This document shows positions 24,561-36,930 of a stretch of DNA of 64,000 nucleotides, in pieces. The notes beneath the pieces were generated by a model. The model was not told the DNA's origin and ran no database searches. It was given only the letters and a program-made list of their open reading frames with translations. The stretch's first letter is position 1, and the number at the start of each line of letters is the position of its first letter. This DNA comes from Rapana venosa (Eukaryota > Mollusca > Gastropoda > Neogastropoda > Muricidae): the NCBI GenBank assembly GCA_028751875.1, contig CM054138.1, forward strand, positions 38,591,479 to 38,655,478. The letters are read 5' to 3'. Made by a program: the position numbers and the translations under genes.

Positions 24561-25131
24561 TATTATTGATATGATGCACCATCCAAAATGTACATCTTTC
24601 ATTTTTCACATTAGGCCTATTGTAAATCTTACATAGCAGGTCAACCAGCATCCGTCTCTGATTTTCTCCTTTATGTACAGAACTCTGCAGCTCGACTGGT
24701 CCTAGAAAGAGCAACGATTAGAGCACATTACCCTCTTCATATCTCTCCATGGTTGGCTGTTCCCACCAGTGGGCGATCGTAAAATGTATAAGCACAGTAC
24801 CTTGTTATATCATGTCTCCAAAAATCCTCCAGCCGCTTGTACATCTGTGCATGTCTTCACTCTGTACACTCTTGGGTTCCATCGCACTGCTCTGAAATGT
24901 GTTCTAACGAACCCTACGATTCAAACAATTCACCTTTGGCCTTCGTTCTTTCTCTATTTGGTCACTCAACCCAGGAATGCATCATCTCCTCCTTCGCCAA
25001 ACGCCTACTTATGCATTTTTTAATATACCCTTCAAGAATCCACTTATTTCAAATCTAGAGCTGTTCCCCTTATGTTTCATTCCGATATCTGCCCCCGTTG
25101 CTCAACAGCTAAACAATCCGATCACCGACTA
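24561..25131 (+). mobile_element. L2/CR1-type LINE, second tandem 3' fragment
   Basis: Matches 5,170-5,720, starting in the RT C-terminal region (gcctattgtaaatcttacatagcaggtcaaccagc) and running through ctctgcagctcgactggtcc to a GT tract. Frames are broken in several places. Confidence 0.78.
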
Positions 25132-25257
25132 AGTGTGTGTGTGTGTGTGTGAGTGTGTGTGAGTGAGTGTGTGTGTGTGTGTGTGCGTGCGTGCCGTGGC
25201 GTGCCGTGCGTGCGTGACTAAACAATTTTGAGGGTGGTGTGGCGTGCGTGTGTGTGG
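25132..25257 (+). repeat. Compound GT/GCGT microsatellite
   Basis: GT with GAGT interruptions, then GCGT units, then a short unique stretch (actaaacaattttgagg) and more GT. Longer than its counterpart at 5,721-5,792. Confidence 0.95.
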
Positions 25258-28200
25258 ATCTTCAGTTTAACGTCTGCTTCACATTTAGTAGTGAGTTTAG
25301 ACGGAAACGTAATATAAACAGAGAATGCAAAAACAAAACAAAAGTGTTCACTACCAGTAATTTAAAAACTAACTTATAAATACTACAAACACTGAATTAT
25401 CGGACTTCTTATCACTCTAACACCAATGTCCACAGTAAAGATGGTTCAGACACACACTTGATCCAGTGACCCCCTTGGTTTCTAGCCCAGGAAACAATGC
25501 TAATAAAAGTCGCACACAAACCAAAACACACAAAAAACAAATACCATGGACTATGGTAAAATCTTTCTCCCAAATACAGTTTGACAACTTGTTCAGCGAC
25601 TTGGTCCTGAACGCATTTAGTTTAATCTGATACATAAGGGATAACATCTTTCTACGATTATGACCAACACAGCCTTTGTTAGAAATGACAAGCATTCGAA
25701 AGAATCTTAGCCACATTGCTTGTACAATCCATTATACAGACAAAAGCCGAATCATATATTTTCTTTTCTGAAGGGCTTCCAGGCAAGCGTTATGTAGGCA
25801 GCGGTTATCATCATGCGAGATAAGGCACCGTTTATTTCCCAGAACTAAAATTATTGTCGCTCCATATTTTGCTCAGGACTGTCAACTTGTTTCATTATGA
25901 AACAGATACCAGTGTGTGGGGAACCCAGGACAGAAAGTAAAACAGTACTACTCTTACAAATCTAAAAAGTGTACCAGATGCCTGGATTTCGAATGATTTG
26001 TTCTTTTCTGTACTTTAAAGAAGGAATTTTTGTAAAGCATGTAAAAACGAATTTAGAATCAACACACAAAAGTAAGTTGAAATATGTCTTTAGGGACGTA
26101 AGTACATAGTAAAGTGCCAACACTATAGCGTTATGCTCAGCTGTAAATATAGATTTATTTTTCCCCGGTTGACAGCTCCGTTCCTCTTTTAAGTGATGGA
26201 ATAATGAAAGCCGCACCAGCTCATTACGTATCTTAAACCGGGATCCCATCAGTAATAGGATTTTGAGCTTATAGGAAAAGTAGTTTGAATTATGGTTCTT
26301 TTTTACTAGCGATGTAAGAATGTTAACATTTTCCAGCTATTCGTTACAGCCGTAATGAGTAATGTCCCCTGAGCTATTGTGCCAGCTAGTTCCCAAGGAG
26401 GGTTAGGGAGCTGCTGTACGTGATATGCTAATTCATTAGGATTAAGTTCGAAAGGTTTAAAATGGGAGAAGTGTAAGTATCTAATTAGTCGGAAGCGAGT
26501 GATAGTTTTGCTTCTTTTCGGACAGTGCACAACCTTCACCCCCCAGATTATCTAGGACTTCATTTTAACAATGCTGTTTGTTTGTTGTAATTCGTTAAAC
26601 TATTTTGGCACAGCCAAGCTGTCCTCATATTCATTTAAAGGAGACGCGCCTACTTCTTTGATGGTACCCTAAGAGATGAGGCGAGCTGGTACTACTAAAG
26701 CAATTCGAATGCTTTACATCCAAGGACGATCTGGCTTTTCTGACGCGACGATATTTGGAGCACTGCAAAAAATACTTCTTGTCCATAAGAGACAGTCTAG
26801 ACTTCGCACACGTGAAGGGCAGCGTTTACTCCCGTATAATCTTGTTCCCCAATGGCTGTTTTACTAGTAATTTGAAGAAGTTATAATGAAACTTTCTGTT
26901 CGCTTTAGTTGGCACTGAGATATTCAATATGTCTCTAGTCCACGTTAGCTTTGAAGTGTGGAATACTCCTTAAGAAATTTCACTGCTTGGTTTGTTTTCT
27001 CAGCAGCTTTCCATTTATTCGAAATTTAGGTAGATTTGTGGGGTCCAACGCCCGTTATTAAAAAGACCAAAGGTTTGTTTTTGTCAGGGGAAGTGAAAGA
27101 CCATTCTCAAAAGATAAACACTCAGTTTGTACATTATCTTTTTGCTATAAATTTTTGATAAAAAAATTTACTGCTTTTGTTTCTTTTTCTATTGTATTAC
27201 AACCATCCACATACCTATATCGTCAGCTAGTTGTACAAATAACAACTATTCGCTTGATTAAAATCTGGAAGGTCAATAGTAAAAATGTTGACTAGATAAG
27301 GTGATTTACTGAACCTAGCGGTAGACTACCCATGTCCTGGTGTTCTTGAGGTAGAAATACACTATACCAAGGCTTTAAGCTAGATTGCTTTCTTTCTGAC
27401 CGAGCAATTAATATCAGACGTATAATCACATGCCAGAAGAAAGGCCAAGATAGATTGTCTGTTGTTATAAAGCAATCATCTCATGCCACAACATGCATCA
27501 TATGGCTTCTGTACGTCAAAGAAAAATGTGGCAAGTAATTTCTTCACTTATTTAACTTTGAGTGAGGGAATAATTTAATCCGCTAAATGGATCAACTTGT
27601 AGATTACTCCTTTGAAAACCTGCCTGATTTTCGGGTTGTAAAATTTTATTTTTATCCCAAAAAAATATGTCCAGTCTGTTTAAGATTATTTGTTACCATC
27701 AACACTTCCTGTATGGGAAGTTAATGCTTATTGATCTATAGTTTTTCTTTTCCGCTCAATGTCTTTTCCTTGCTTAATACTGGTTTCAAAACAGTCATGT
27801 ATCACCACAATCGAGGACATGGAATCCAGCAGCCCTGAAATAGATCTAACAAACAGAAGTAACAATATTAGGGGAGCTGCACTTAGTAGTTATTAGGATT
27901 ATTGAATCTGTACTCCATGATGTTTTTTTTAGTGGGCGAGGCTTAAATTGCTTACATCTTGAAAGCCGGAATGGGGGGAGCAGGGCGGAATGGGGGAGCT
28001 TTCACATTAGTGTGTATGTATCCGCTTCTGGATCTGAAATATTCGTTTTCGTGTACGCGCATTTCTCTCTATGAACGTTTTAGATGCATAGAACGGTTTG
28101 AGTACGCTACATAAGAAACAGGAACCGAACCATGTTTCACCCGAACAATTTCTCGCTTTTTCAGGAAACAGAAAGAAATCATTTTTCTGTATATTGATGC

Positions 28201-29700
28201 GGATAATCTGTAATAACTAAATCCCCATTATTTCATATCATTGAATTTTTACCCACACCTAGTTTAGATTCTGTATAGTTGGTAAAACGTCTTTGTTTAT
28301 TCTGTTTGTACAAGAAACTACTCCAAAACTCGGCGCTTAGCTTGTTGCTACTAGATACTCTTGCAATGCTGATTTTGGTCTGGTGTTTTCGCTCAAGAGT
28401 ATGTTTTTTCCATTGCCTACTTTTATATAGTATTTTATCTTATTTCTTTTTTCTCACTATTTACAGCTCTTCTGAACAAGAATCATTCCACCATATGGTT
28501 ACCTGAATGTTTGTTGGATTTTAGATGAAAAATGTTTTGGAATCTGAAGCTATCAAGGAGCTTGTGTAAAAATCTATATCTGTCAAATATTTTTTGAAAA
28601 AAATGTCAAGATTCCTTTTTTTTATGTCTGTTCACTGTATTGTACTGCTGGTTAGAAATTAGTAATAAATTTCTTGCAAATTCCGGCACGGATCATAATA
28701 ATCTCTTGGGGATAGTGCTTTCTATTGCTGTTGCCACACAAGATGTGGTGGTCAATAAGGGAACTTATCACTTGGTATAAGAGAGCACTCCTAAAGTGTC
28801 GGTCTGTGTGTGGGGTTCATTTACATTGGAGCAAGCACACGGAGAAAGATGAAAGGAAGAAATGAAAGTCAGAGTCAGGTGGCATTTGGCCGTCTCCCTT
28901 GCCTAGCAAAATCTAGGTTTCTGGTTACTTACGCGATCATTTAATAGAAATAAAGGCCAAGAAATCTACTATTGTTCACCAAATCTGGGAGCATGCTAGT
29001 TAGTTCTTGAAGTGCTGGCGCTGTATTCAGACAAAAGGAGCGAAGGGGCATTACAGGAAGGGGCATTGGAAAAGTCGCCAAAAACCAATCGCCCTTTTTA
29101 TTGGAAATCTTGCAATGTGCTGAAAATCCATTCAGTATTATTTTCTCACATTTGGACATTAGGGAGATATACAGAGGGATAACAACATTTATGATGATAT
29201 TATTATTGTTTTACATTTGCTGCACGGAATCTACGACTTCCATTCAGAAGATAGAGTTGCTGGGTTATTTACGATGAACTAGAGACTCCAATTTTGTTTC
29301 ATGGATGTATATGGCGGTTTGTTAATTTTTCTGTATCACCATACGTTTTCATGCATGGGTGGGATGATAACCAGTATGCCAGTCTAGGCAAAATTGCTTC
29401 AATCTGCACATTCAAGATATCTGTAAAACAAATATTTTGGTAAATGACTGTTGAAAGGGTGGTTGAAATAAGATAGTGTCGGTTATGTCCTCATGCTCTG
29501 CAGTTCAACTGCAAAAATTTAGGTGGGAGATTGGTCTTATACCATTTTGATTACAATGAAGCTAGAAAAAAGTGAAGAGAGTCACAGTAAGCGAAAAATA
29601 AATTAATAGATAAATAAATAAAGAAAACAATTCGAAGATAGCGCGAGTACTAATATTACCAATAGACTAGATGCATATGCAATAGACGAGACGGATCAGA
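25258..29700 (-). mobile_element. I-group LINE: endonuclease, RT and RNase H
   Basis: Read from high to low coordinates. Endonuclease remains begin near 29,530 (LPPKFLQLNCRA, as in LQWNCRG starts) and run through SVYLPKCPNVR (near 29,170) and GFWRLFQCP (near 29,080; GDFN region). A WWNDSCSEEL linker motif lies near 28,500-28,460. The RT is at about 28,300-26,700. RNase H is the clearest part: KSIFTAEHNAIVLALYYV and LLCVDSKFVF at 26,165-26,050, where Glu and Asp of the fold are visible, then a HVQQ...NPNELAYHV stretch. An RNase H after the RT places it in the I group of LINEs. Numerous frameshifts are present. No separate ORF1 was recognised at 29,700-30,430. Confidence 0.72.
25962..26249 (-). 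pseudogene. LINE RNase H domain fragment
   Basis: The longest open piece of the I-group LINE, 95 codons. Residues about 30-50 read KNKSIFTAEHNAIVLALYYV, the E-containing helix of RNase H, and residues about 60-70 read LLLCVDSKFVF, the DS strand carrying the second catalytic Asp. This activity would remove RNA from the RNA/cDNA hybrid during integration. The first catalytic Asp strand (usually DGS) lies upstream out of frame. The C-terminal HCG..NE..D box is recognisable only in another frame near 26,440. Confidence 0.7.
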
Positions 29701-30481
29701 ACAGGAAGAGCCAGAATGAGTAACAGATTTACATGGCTCATGCATTAATTACTTCGTGCTAAAACATAGTTTGGCATCAGTTCATAAAGAAAGTTCAGAA
29801 CCATTCTCCTAAATAACCATACATATTCCACCAGGGGCGCCCCACGTCTCAATCTGGAGGTATATGACTCTTGGAGAATGCTGGAAAGTTGCTGGCTGTG
29901 TGATTGCAACAGTCGGGTGACTCCTGGGTGTCTTCTCGGAGGTCTGCCAGAACAAGCTGGACGGACGTGTCCTGGCCCCACGTTGACTGCCAGCACCATG
30001 GACCCTCTCAGGTGACGGGTTTTTTGCTAGTCCCATCTTTAACATGCCTGGTGTTAGTGGAAAGGTAGGAGGACGAGTGGTAGAACTAATAGAAACATTT
30101 AGCAGCATCATGAAGTTCAGCCCTGATATTGCAGTTAAAAAGTTCCCTCTGACGATTAAGTTTATGGTTGGAACAGGGGGCACTCTTGCTGGCAACGTAA
30201 TTTGGTTGTAGGGTGTACGGTGTCAGCATATAATCTGTTTATACTGTCGATGTATTTTCTATGTACTATTCTCTGGGTCAGAGGGTTTGAAGTCCAGCAG
30301 TGGACCACAATTGCGTCCACAGGTTTGGTCCTTGTATTGGAATTGCCTCTAGGTGTCCAGGGTTGGTTTGTACCTCTTCTATTTTGGGGCTTTTCCTAGG
30401 GACAGGCGTGTAGTGTGTAACACCTAGACAAGCGCCTTGTCTTTACAGCATGGCCCCCTTCCTGACCAGAGTCGAGAAGAA
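29701..30481. other. Spacer between the I-group LINE and the duplicated block
   Basis: The minus-strand frame at 30,195-29,809 has 128 codons but no recognisable domain. It may be the LINE 5' region or ORF1 remnant. A small inverted motif acaagcgccttgt lies at 30,428-30,440. Nothing else was identified. Confidence 0.4.
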
Positions 30482-31233
30482 ACACCACTACTTGCCGCTA
30501 TGTCTTGTTCGTCCTTCTGTATGGACTAGACTCGCTGTTTTATACTTTTAGGGCCGCTAGGAGATGGTGGTTGACGTCAGTCACAGATCCTGGAACTAAT
30601 CTGCTGCCTGGTTCTTGGTGGTATTAAAGGCATGCCTTTGAATTGTTTTTTTTTACATTTCTTCTTGTGCTGCACCAGTCGAACCTGTCGTTTTGGCTGG
30701 TTGTTTTATAAATGAACTGGTGCAGATGACCCAGAACCTGAGCATAGGTAAGTTTAAAATGTAGTCTGTCGGGTCTCCCTGTCAACTAATTTTCTTTAAC
30801 AGAGGAGAGTTGCCAGAATCAGATATTGTATCTCGAGGCTTATACTCTTTTCCAAGCGAGTTCACTTTCTCACATCTCCGTGAGGGCAACAATGTACTTT
30901 TTAGTCTCTTTTAGTTCACGCACTGTGTCTCTGGAATTGTCGTTCTGGTTTTTACATGCGGCCAGTTCTTGTTTCCCGAGGTGGTCGGAAGGAGGAGCGG
31001 AAGTCCTGTAGATTGGTATGGTCAGTTGCTCGGTTGGTGTGCGTGGTGTCTTTTCTAGTCAGGAGTCTTTGGTGTCGCTGGGCAACTTATGAAGAACTGC
31101 CCGCAGGCTTGCTGGATATGTCAGCCATGCATCTTCTTGATAGAGCGTTGCTTTAGCTCTGAAGCTTCCGCCATCTTGTATTGTGGTGTGTGTGTTGTGT
31201 GTAAAATTCTATCTCTCTATCTATCTGTCCGTA

Positions 31234-33854
31234 GTTGACGACGTGGGGGCACCGCTCAAAGACTCAGCCAACCAGTCCTCCATTCCCTACTCTCTGTTCT
31301 GCCTTCTAGGGTTTTGTTGAGTTCTAGCTGTCCATTCATGATGTTATGCCTCCCAGCTCTTCTTGGTTCTGCCTATTCTTCCTCTCTTGGACAGTGCCTT
31401 GCAAACAACTGTTTTGTAATTCCTTGGGAATTATGTGGACATGCCCGTACCACTTAAAGTTTCCGCTTTTTCACGAACGTTAGAAGGTTCACTCTAGGGT
31501 CCAATGGTTAGCTGGATTCTGTTATGCACGCGCTTTCGTTGCTTATGTGGTCTTTGTAGGAGATGCAGAGAGTATCGCGAAAGCAATTCGATCTCCTTGC
31601 CTGTACTCTTCTCTCCCAAATCAGCCGTCAGGGTCCAATGATTCACAGGCATACCAGAATATGGATATGACCTGGGAAGCGCAATCGTTGAGTTCTTGGG
31701 ATAAGAGTGAGATATATCTTATCTCCTCCAGCTGGGTGTTTAGTTTTGACCAAAGCTGGGGTATAGTGGTGCGTCCTGGTATACTACTTCTGGATGATCC
31801 TGGCCGGATACAATGGCTCCAGGTACTTGGACGGTTTGAACTGTTTCCAGCTTCTGGTATCTTACCCTGATATCAGTGGTTAATGCCGTTGGGTTTTAGT
31901 CATCAGTTTGGTCTCTCTGCACTGGAATTATCATGCGGTCAGATTTTGGAGTCAGATCCAAGTGTTCTGTTAAGGCTGGCAAGCTCTTTTTCTGATCCTG
32001 CTATTCCATCAATTGTCATCTGCACGCGGAGGTTGGTGATCAGTTCTGCCACCACGATGCTGATCTGCTCCTTTGATGTACTCAGTGACGTCAGCCATGA
32101 TTCTCTCAAGGAAGATGTTGCAATCGCGTGGGTGAGAGTAGGACAGCTGTTTACTCCAATGTTGTTCCGAAAACCATTCTCCAATGTAGTTGTTGTCAGT
32201 CCACTGCACTGGTGGACTCGCTGTACAGCTGTTTGATGATCTGATCAGGTTTGCATTGTATGCTGTCAAGTGTGCCTGGTTGCAACAAAGCTGCATGCCA
32301 CACCAGTCCCATGCCTACTTAGCATCGATAAATCGTGGTATAGGTCTTTGTTTGCTGTTGAAAGGGTAACGCTCACATAGTATATTGAGGTTGAATATTG
32401 TTCTGTTGTGCTGCCGCCTGCTCTGAAAACTGTTGTTCGCTCAGCAATGTGGTTCTGCTTGTGCTTCGTCTATTCAATATTATCTGAGATGACCTTGCTT
32501 GGTGACATATGAGAGCTGATTGTGGGGTAATTATAGCATTGTTGTTAGAATTTCCTTTCTTGGGAGAGGGTGATTGATGATGAGTTGACTGGTCATGGTG
32601 TTGGCTCCATTTCTGTCTGCCAGATTTGTTGAGATCTCTTAGTAGGGCGCTGACCAATGGCTTCCCCGCTCCCAGCTTGGTACCACCTCAGCTGGAAAGT
32701 TGTAGCCCCTGCTGACTTCTTTTCAGCGATCTGACTGCTCTGTTTCCAATCTTGCTCGGAGGAAGTAGGTGTGACTGTCTGTTGTTTGCTTTGGGTGACA
32801 TTAAAGGGACTTCTGGACATCCTGCGGTTTATAGTTATGACAGGTTCGGACGCAGTATTCTGTCCATTGTCAGAATATCTAGTCGGTCGAGTGGAGACAA
32901 CCATTTTTGTTTGGATTGTTTAAACGTTTTCTCTGTTTCGTGCCTGAGTCAGGTCCTTCTACCCGCTGATATGCTTTCTTGTAATGTTGTTTATCTTGAT
33001 TGTTCTATTCAATGTCATGGCCTGTTCCCGATCATTTCTCTTTGCCTCCGTCGATGGAGCCTTGCTGATTCTTTATGTTGTACTGCCCTATATTGTTTGC
33101 AAATCTTTTGTTTCATTTTTCCTATTTACTTCAGACTTGTTACCGCATGTCGCCATAGTGTTGTGGATGTTATGTGTGACCCGTGGTTTTTTGACGTGGT
33201 CAGGCGTTTGCACGAAGCTCGTTATTGCTGTCTTCAGTCACTGCAGTATTTGAAACATATTCGTCCGTGTTGTGCATGCTGAGTTAACACAATAGTGAGA
33301 GCTGGCAACACTTTCCACCTATCCGTTGCTTGATAAATTTGCTGAATACCTCTGGTCTTCGCTTCTCGAGGTCAAATTTGATCATTGAAGTTGTTCCGCT
33401 TGTGGACTTTTCTTTTACCACGTGTCGGAAAGTCACTACATTCATGATCGCATGCCATTCCTTGTCTGCTCCTGGAAAGATTGTGTCTGTGCGGGTTAAA
33501 GTAGACTGAAAACGTTCTTTTACCAAAGAAGTAATCTATTTGGTTGTGGTGTTGCTCATTAGGGCTATGCCATGTCATTTTCTGGATTTCGTTGTGTGGG
33601 AAGTGTAATCACTAGTGGAGGGTGAGATGTTGGACTGGCAAACTCAGGCGTTCAAGCCTCTTTCATTTGATGTTCAATCCAATGTGTCCCACAAACGCCC
33701 TTGTCCAGTCTTTCGCATGCATCTTCTATACTTGGCGTTACAGTCCCATGTGACAACGGGATGTCTTTATGGGTGTTTGATTCAGAATCCCACGTGTAGC
33801 TGTCAGTAAATCTTCTACGGCTTCATATTGTAGCAGTATGAGGTAGGGGCTCGG
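31234..33854 (-). mobile_element. RTE-like LINE, second copy of 14,850-17,470
   Basis: Same sequence and same breaks as the first copy: endonuclease end at 33,578-33,372, linker, RT with PSPKKGN near 32,560, FLERIMADV near 32,115, C-terminal box near 31,430. It is 5'-truncated inside the endonuclease and ends in a GATA-type tail. Identical frameshifts in both copies show they derive from one consensus. Confidence 0.8.
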
Positions 33855-33933
33855 TATGCTGTACTATAGTTATGTTAATGGGGGTTGCTCTAGGCGGATG
33901 GGTTCTAGGTTGTGGACACCGGCTGAAGATCAG

Positions 33934-34979
33934 ACGGTGTCACGGTGTTTTTGGAAGAGAAACCCACGCCGTGTTCATCGATTATACTGTTTACTCTGTT
34001 GTAGTACATTGTGGTTTTGGGTCGTGTTTCTCCATGTTTTTCCACGCGACTTCGCAGCGCAAGGAAGTGCCGCAATGATATCTTGGACCATCTCATGTGT
34101 CCGTGTGTAAAATAAATCCAAAATTGCTTGCATTCAACATTATTACATCCGCAACCGCCCCATACAAATCGTTTTATCGAATTTAATTTACACGTTGGAT
34201 AGGCCCATACAAGCGGGAACAAATACTGAACTCAAGAAAATGTGCATGATGAGCCATTTCGCACCGATAACGGGACAAGACAATGGCGAACATCAAAGAT
34301 ACAGGCTTGGGGATGGAGAACCGGACGGCACTGGGAACGCACACAGAATGGAGACAGAAGACCCTGGGAAATAACCAGACATCACGCGTGGAATGTTGCT
34401 TGTAGCACATTCATGAATTATCTACAACTCAAGCTCTTTCATTGATTTGTTGGTTATTACAATGTGGCCCACGCAACCGGCCGGTCGGTTGATTGTCTGG
34501 CTATTCCCAATGGTCTTCTGTCTCCATGCTGTGTGCACGTTCTTCCATTTGGGCCGTCGCGTTACATCCCAAGCCGAGTGTGTATCTTTGAAGGTGTGTC
34601 GCATTGTCTTGTTGCCGTTTCTGGTGAAATGGCTATCATTTCACATTTTTTGAGTGTTGTGTATTTGTTTCCGTTAGTATTAGGCTACCAACGTTGTAAC
34701 TTAACTTCGTTTATTTTTTAACACGATTTGTTGGTGGTGGTTGTGTAAGGAATATGTTGAATGCACGCAACTTTGATTTATTTTACACACTGACACATGA
34801 GGATGTCAGAAATCATTGGCACATCCTTGGGCTCAGCCGAAGTCAAGGTGGAGAAAACATGGCGAAAACAACGACCCCGGAAGACAAAATTATAGTAACC
34901 CGTGGAAAAAAGGGATAAGATGAACACGGGCGTGGGAGGTTTCTCGGTTAGACACAAAGCCACCCGTGAACGCCGTCAT
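33934..34979. repeat. Large imperfect inverted repeat, second copy
   Basis: Identical to 17,550-18,595: left arm 33,934-34,404, right arm 34,462-34,979. It is followed at 35,020-35,235 by a better preserved inner unit in right-arm orientation. Confidence 0.75.
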
Positions 34980-35026
34980 GAGCTGTCAGCCAGTCACGTC
35001 GTGATGTTGGTTTTTCCCCATGTCTT

Positions 35027-36930
35027 CTGTCTCCATGCTGTGTGGCTCTTCTCCATTGCCGTCCGTTTCCATCACAAGCAGTGTATCTTTGATGTGTCGC
35101 ATTTCTTGTCCCGTTCTGGTGAAATGGCTCATCATTCACATTTTCTTGAGTTCTGTATTTGTTCCGTTTGTATTGGCCTATCCAACGTGTAAATTAAATT
35201 CGTTAAAACGATTTGTTGGTGGTTGTGTAAGAATATGTTGAATGCAAGCACTTTGATTTTTTATTCACAGATTAAGATATACAGCTCTAATCATAAATCC
35301 ATAAACAGTAGTGTTATCTATTATTATCATTATTATTATTAATTTATTATCATTATTTAATAATTGAGTGATGGTCCATGCTTTCCGACTGAGGGTAACG
35401 CGGCATTCCCTTTTCTAAACATCCTTTATATCATTAATTGATAATGATAGTTGTCTCGACCCAGACTGCAATAAACGTTATTGATTCAACTGGCATTGCA
35501 ACAGTTCGTTCTTATTCCCTCATAATCGTGGGAAACAACCACACATGTGATGGGTGAACTTTCCAGGATGTGTGTTTGTGTATGTGACAGCCAGATCAAC
35601 AGACAAACAGAACACAGTTTCAAATTATATATATTTGTATATAAATTCTTAGGGAATGTGCAACAGCAACATCAGAAATGAAATGTGAAGGGTCCCAAAA
35701 GAAAATCAGGTTACTAATAGGAATAACCAGCCACCTCCAACTGAAAAACAAACTTTCTTTTCAAATGAGGCGCCTTCTTAGCCTGCTTGATCTGCTTACC
35801 CTCACAAGTCATCGTCGTCATGGGGTAATCATGAAAAAAACACCAGTCATTCTATAGATTTTAATTTTATCAAATGTGGTTTCTGTAGAGGAAGCAGATC
35901 GTGATGAAATCGTGATGTTCAAATTAACACACTGACCTACTCATGGACAAACAATAAAACTGTATTGGAACATAGTTTCGCTTTGTAACATATGTGAATA
36001 AAAAGGGGATGTATCAGATCTTACGATGTTAATATGGATTTCTTTACAAACACCTACTTCTTTTTGATGCACAATCCTCTTCATTGTCACGGATTGCAGC
36101 AGAAATATCCACATGCCCTGGGCCATATGTAAGGGAGGTTAAATGAGACCTTTTATACAACACAAGGGGTTGTCAGTGATGACACCCCTCGTGAAACTGC
36201 TTAAAAGGGATGATTAAAGTGTTCATTTTTGTTGTTTTTCCAGCTGCTATCATTCAAATGAAGAGTGGAATACTCTCCACAAGAAAGACTTTTACGTGCG
36301 CGCAAAATGAACGCAGACACAGATGACACAACAGACTCATAGACACAGAAAAAAAAAGACACAATGACACACGTGCGTGCGTGTCAGCCAACTAGACTTA
36401 CCCTTGTTGAAGCAATAAACAAGCAAGTGCGCTTGTGTGTGTTGTGGCGCGCGCGCGCGCGCGTGGTGTGTTGTGTGTACGTGGAGAGGGTGGGGAACAT
36501 GGGAAGGGGTCACGTACAAGTGTTTTTTCAGCAAACCGATCCCATATTCTGGACAACAATAAAATGTTTTCTCTTTAAATGATTTTTTAAAAAATGATTT
36601 TTTACAAGACAAAATAGCGCGTGATGACACTGTTTGCATATTGTTTAAAAGCAAATTGTATGCAATGAGCTTTGTTCCTGTCTTTGCATTTGCCTTTCAA
36701 GATTCAGGATAACTTTATTATCTCATGAAGAAAACTGACAGTAGGTACACGCACATCACAAAGACAAAACACTAGAATATACTTAAAACATAGAGCTAGT
36801 TATATTTCAAAACATTCGTCATTAGTCATAGCATATACATTATGTATGATTAGATAAGAACTTTAAATCAAACATTGTGGCAAATCAGTAACATGAAACC
36901 GCAACACCCCGTTGTAGACACATTAATGAG
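35027..36930. other. Non-coding AT-rich spacer, no gene seen
   Basis: Includes the third inner unit of the inverted repeat to about 35,240, a TTATTA/ATTATC-rich patch at 35,310-35,365, and a GCGCGC-centred microsatellite at 36,431-36,480. No domain was recognised on either strand. Confidence 0.55.
36431..36480. repeat. GT/GC microsatellite
   Basis: TGTGTGTTGTGG followed by seven alternating GC steps and GTGGTGTGTTGTGTG. An alternating purine-pyrimidine run with Z-DNA potential. Confidence 0.9.

Larger units (their letters stand above)
22795..30430. repeat. Better copy (B2) of the duplicated locus
   Basis: Counterpart of 3,466-10,282, with fewer homopolymer expansions but still many indels compared with the right part of the window. 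Confidence 0.85.
30482..35026. repeat. Exactly duplicated block, second copy (4,545 bp)
   Basis: Matches 14,098-18,642 at an offset of 16,384 bp. Here the block is continuous on the left with the B2 segment, as in the noisy copies at 1 and 10,283, and on the right with the better version of the inner inverted-repeat unit and the C2 segment. This placement looks like the native one, and the copy at 14,098, whose left neighbour is an interrupted LINE, looks misplaced. Confidence 0.93.

Noticed and set aside
29809..30195. ORF1 (gag-like) of the I-group LINE
   Set aside because: The 128-codon minus-strand frame lies in the right place, but no zinc knuckle or other gag feature is visible.
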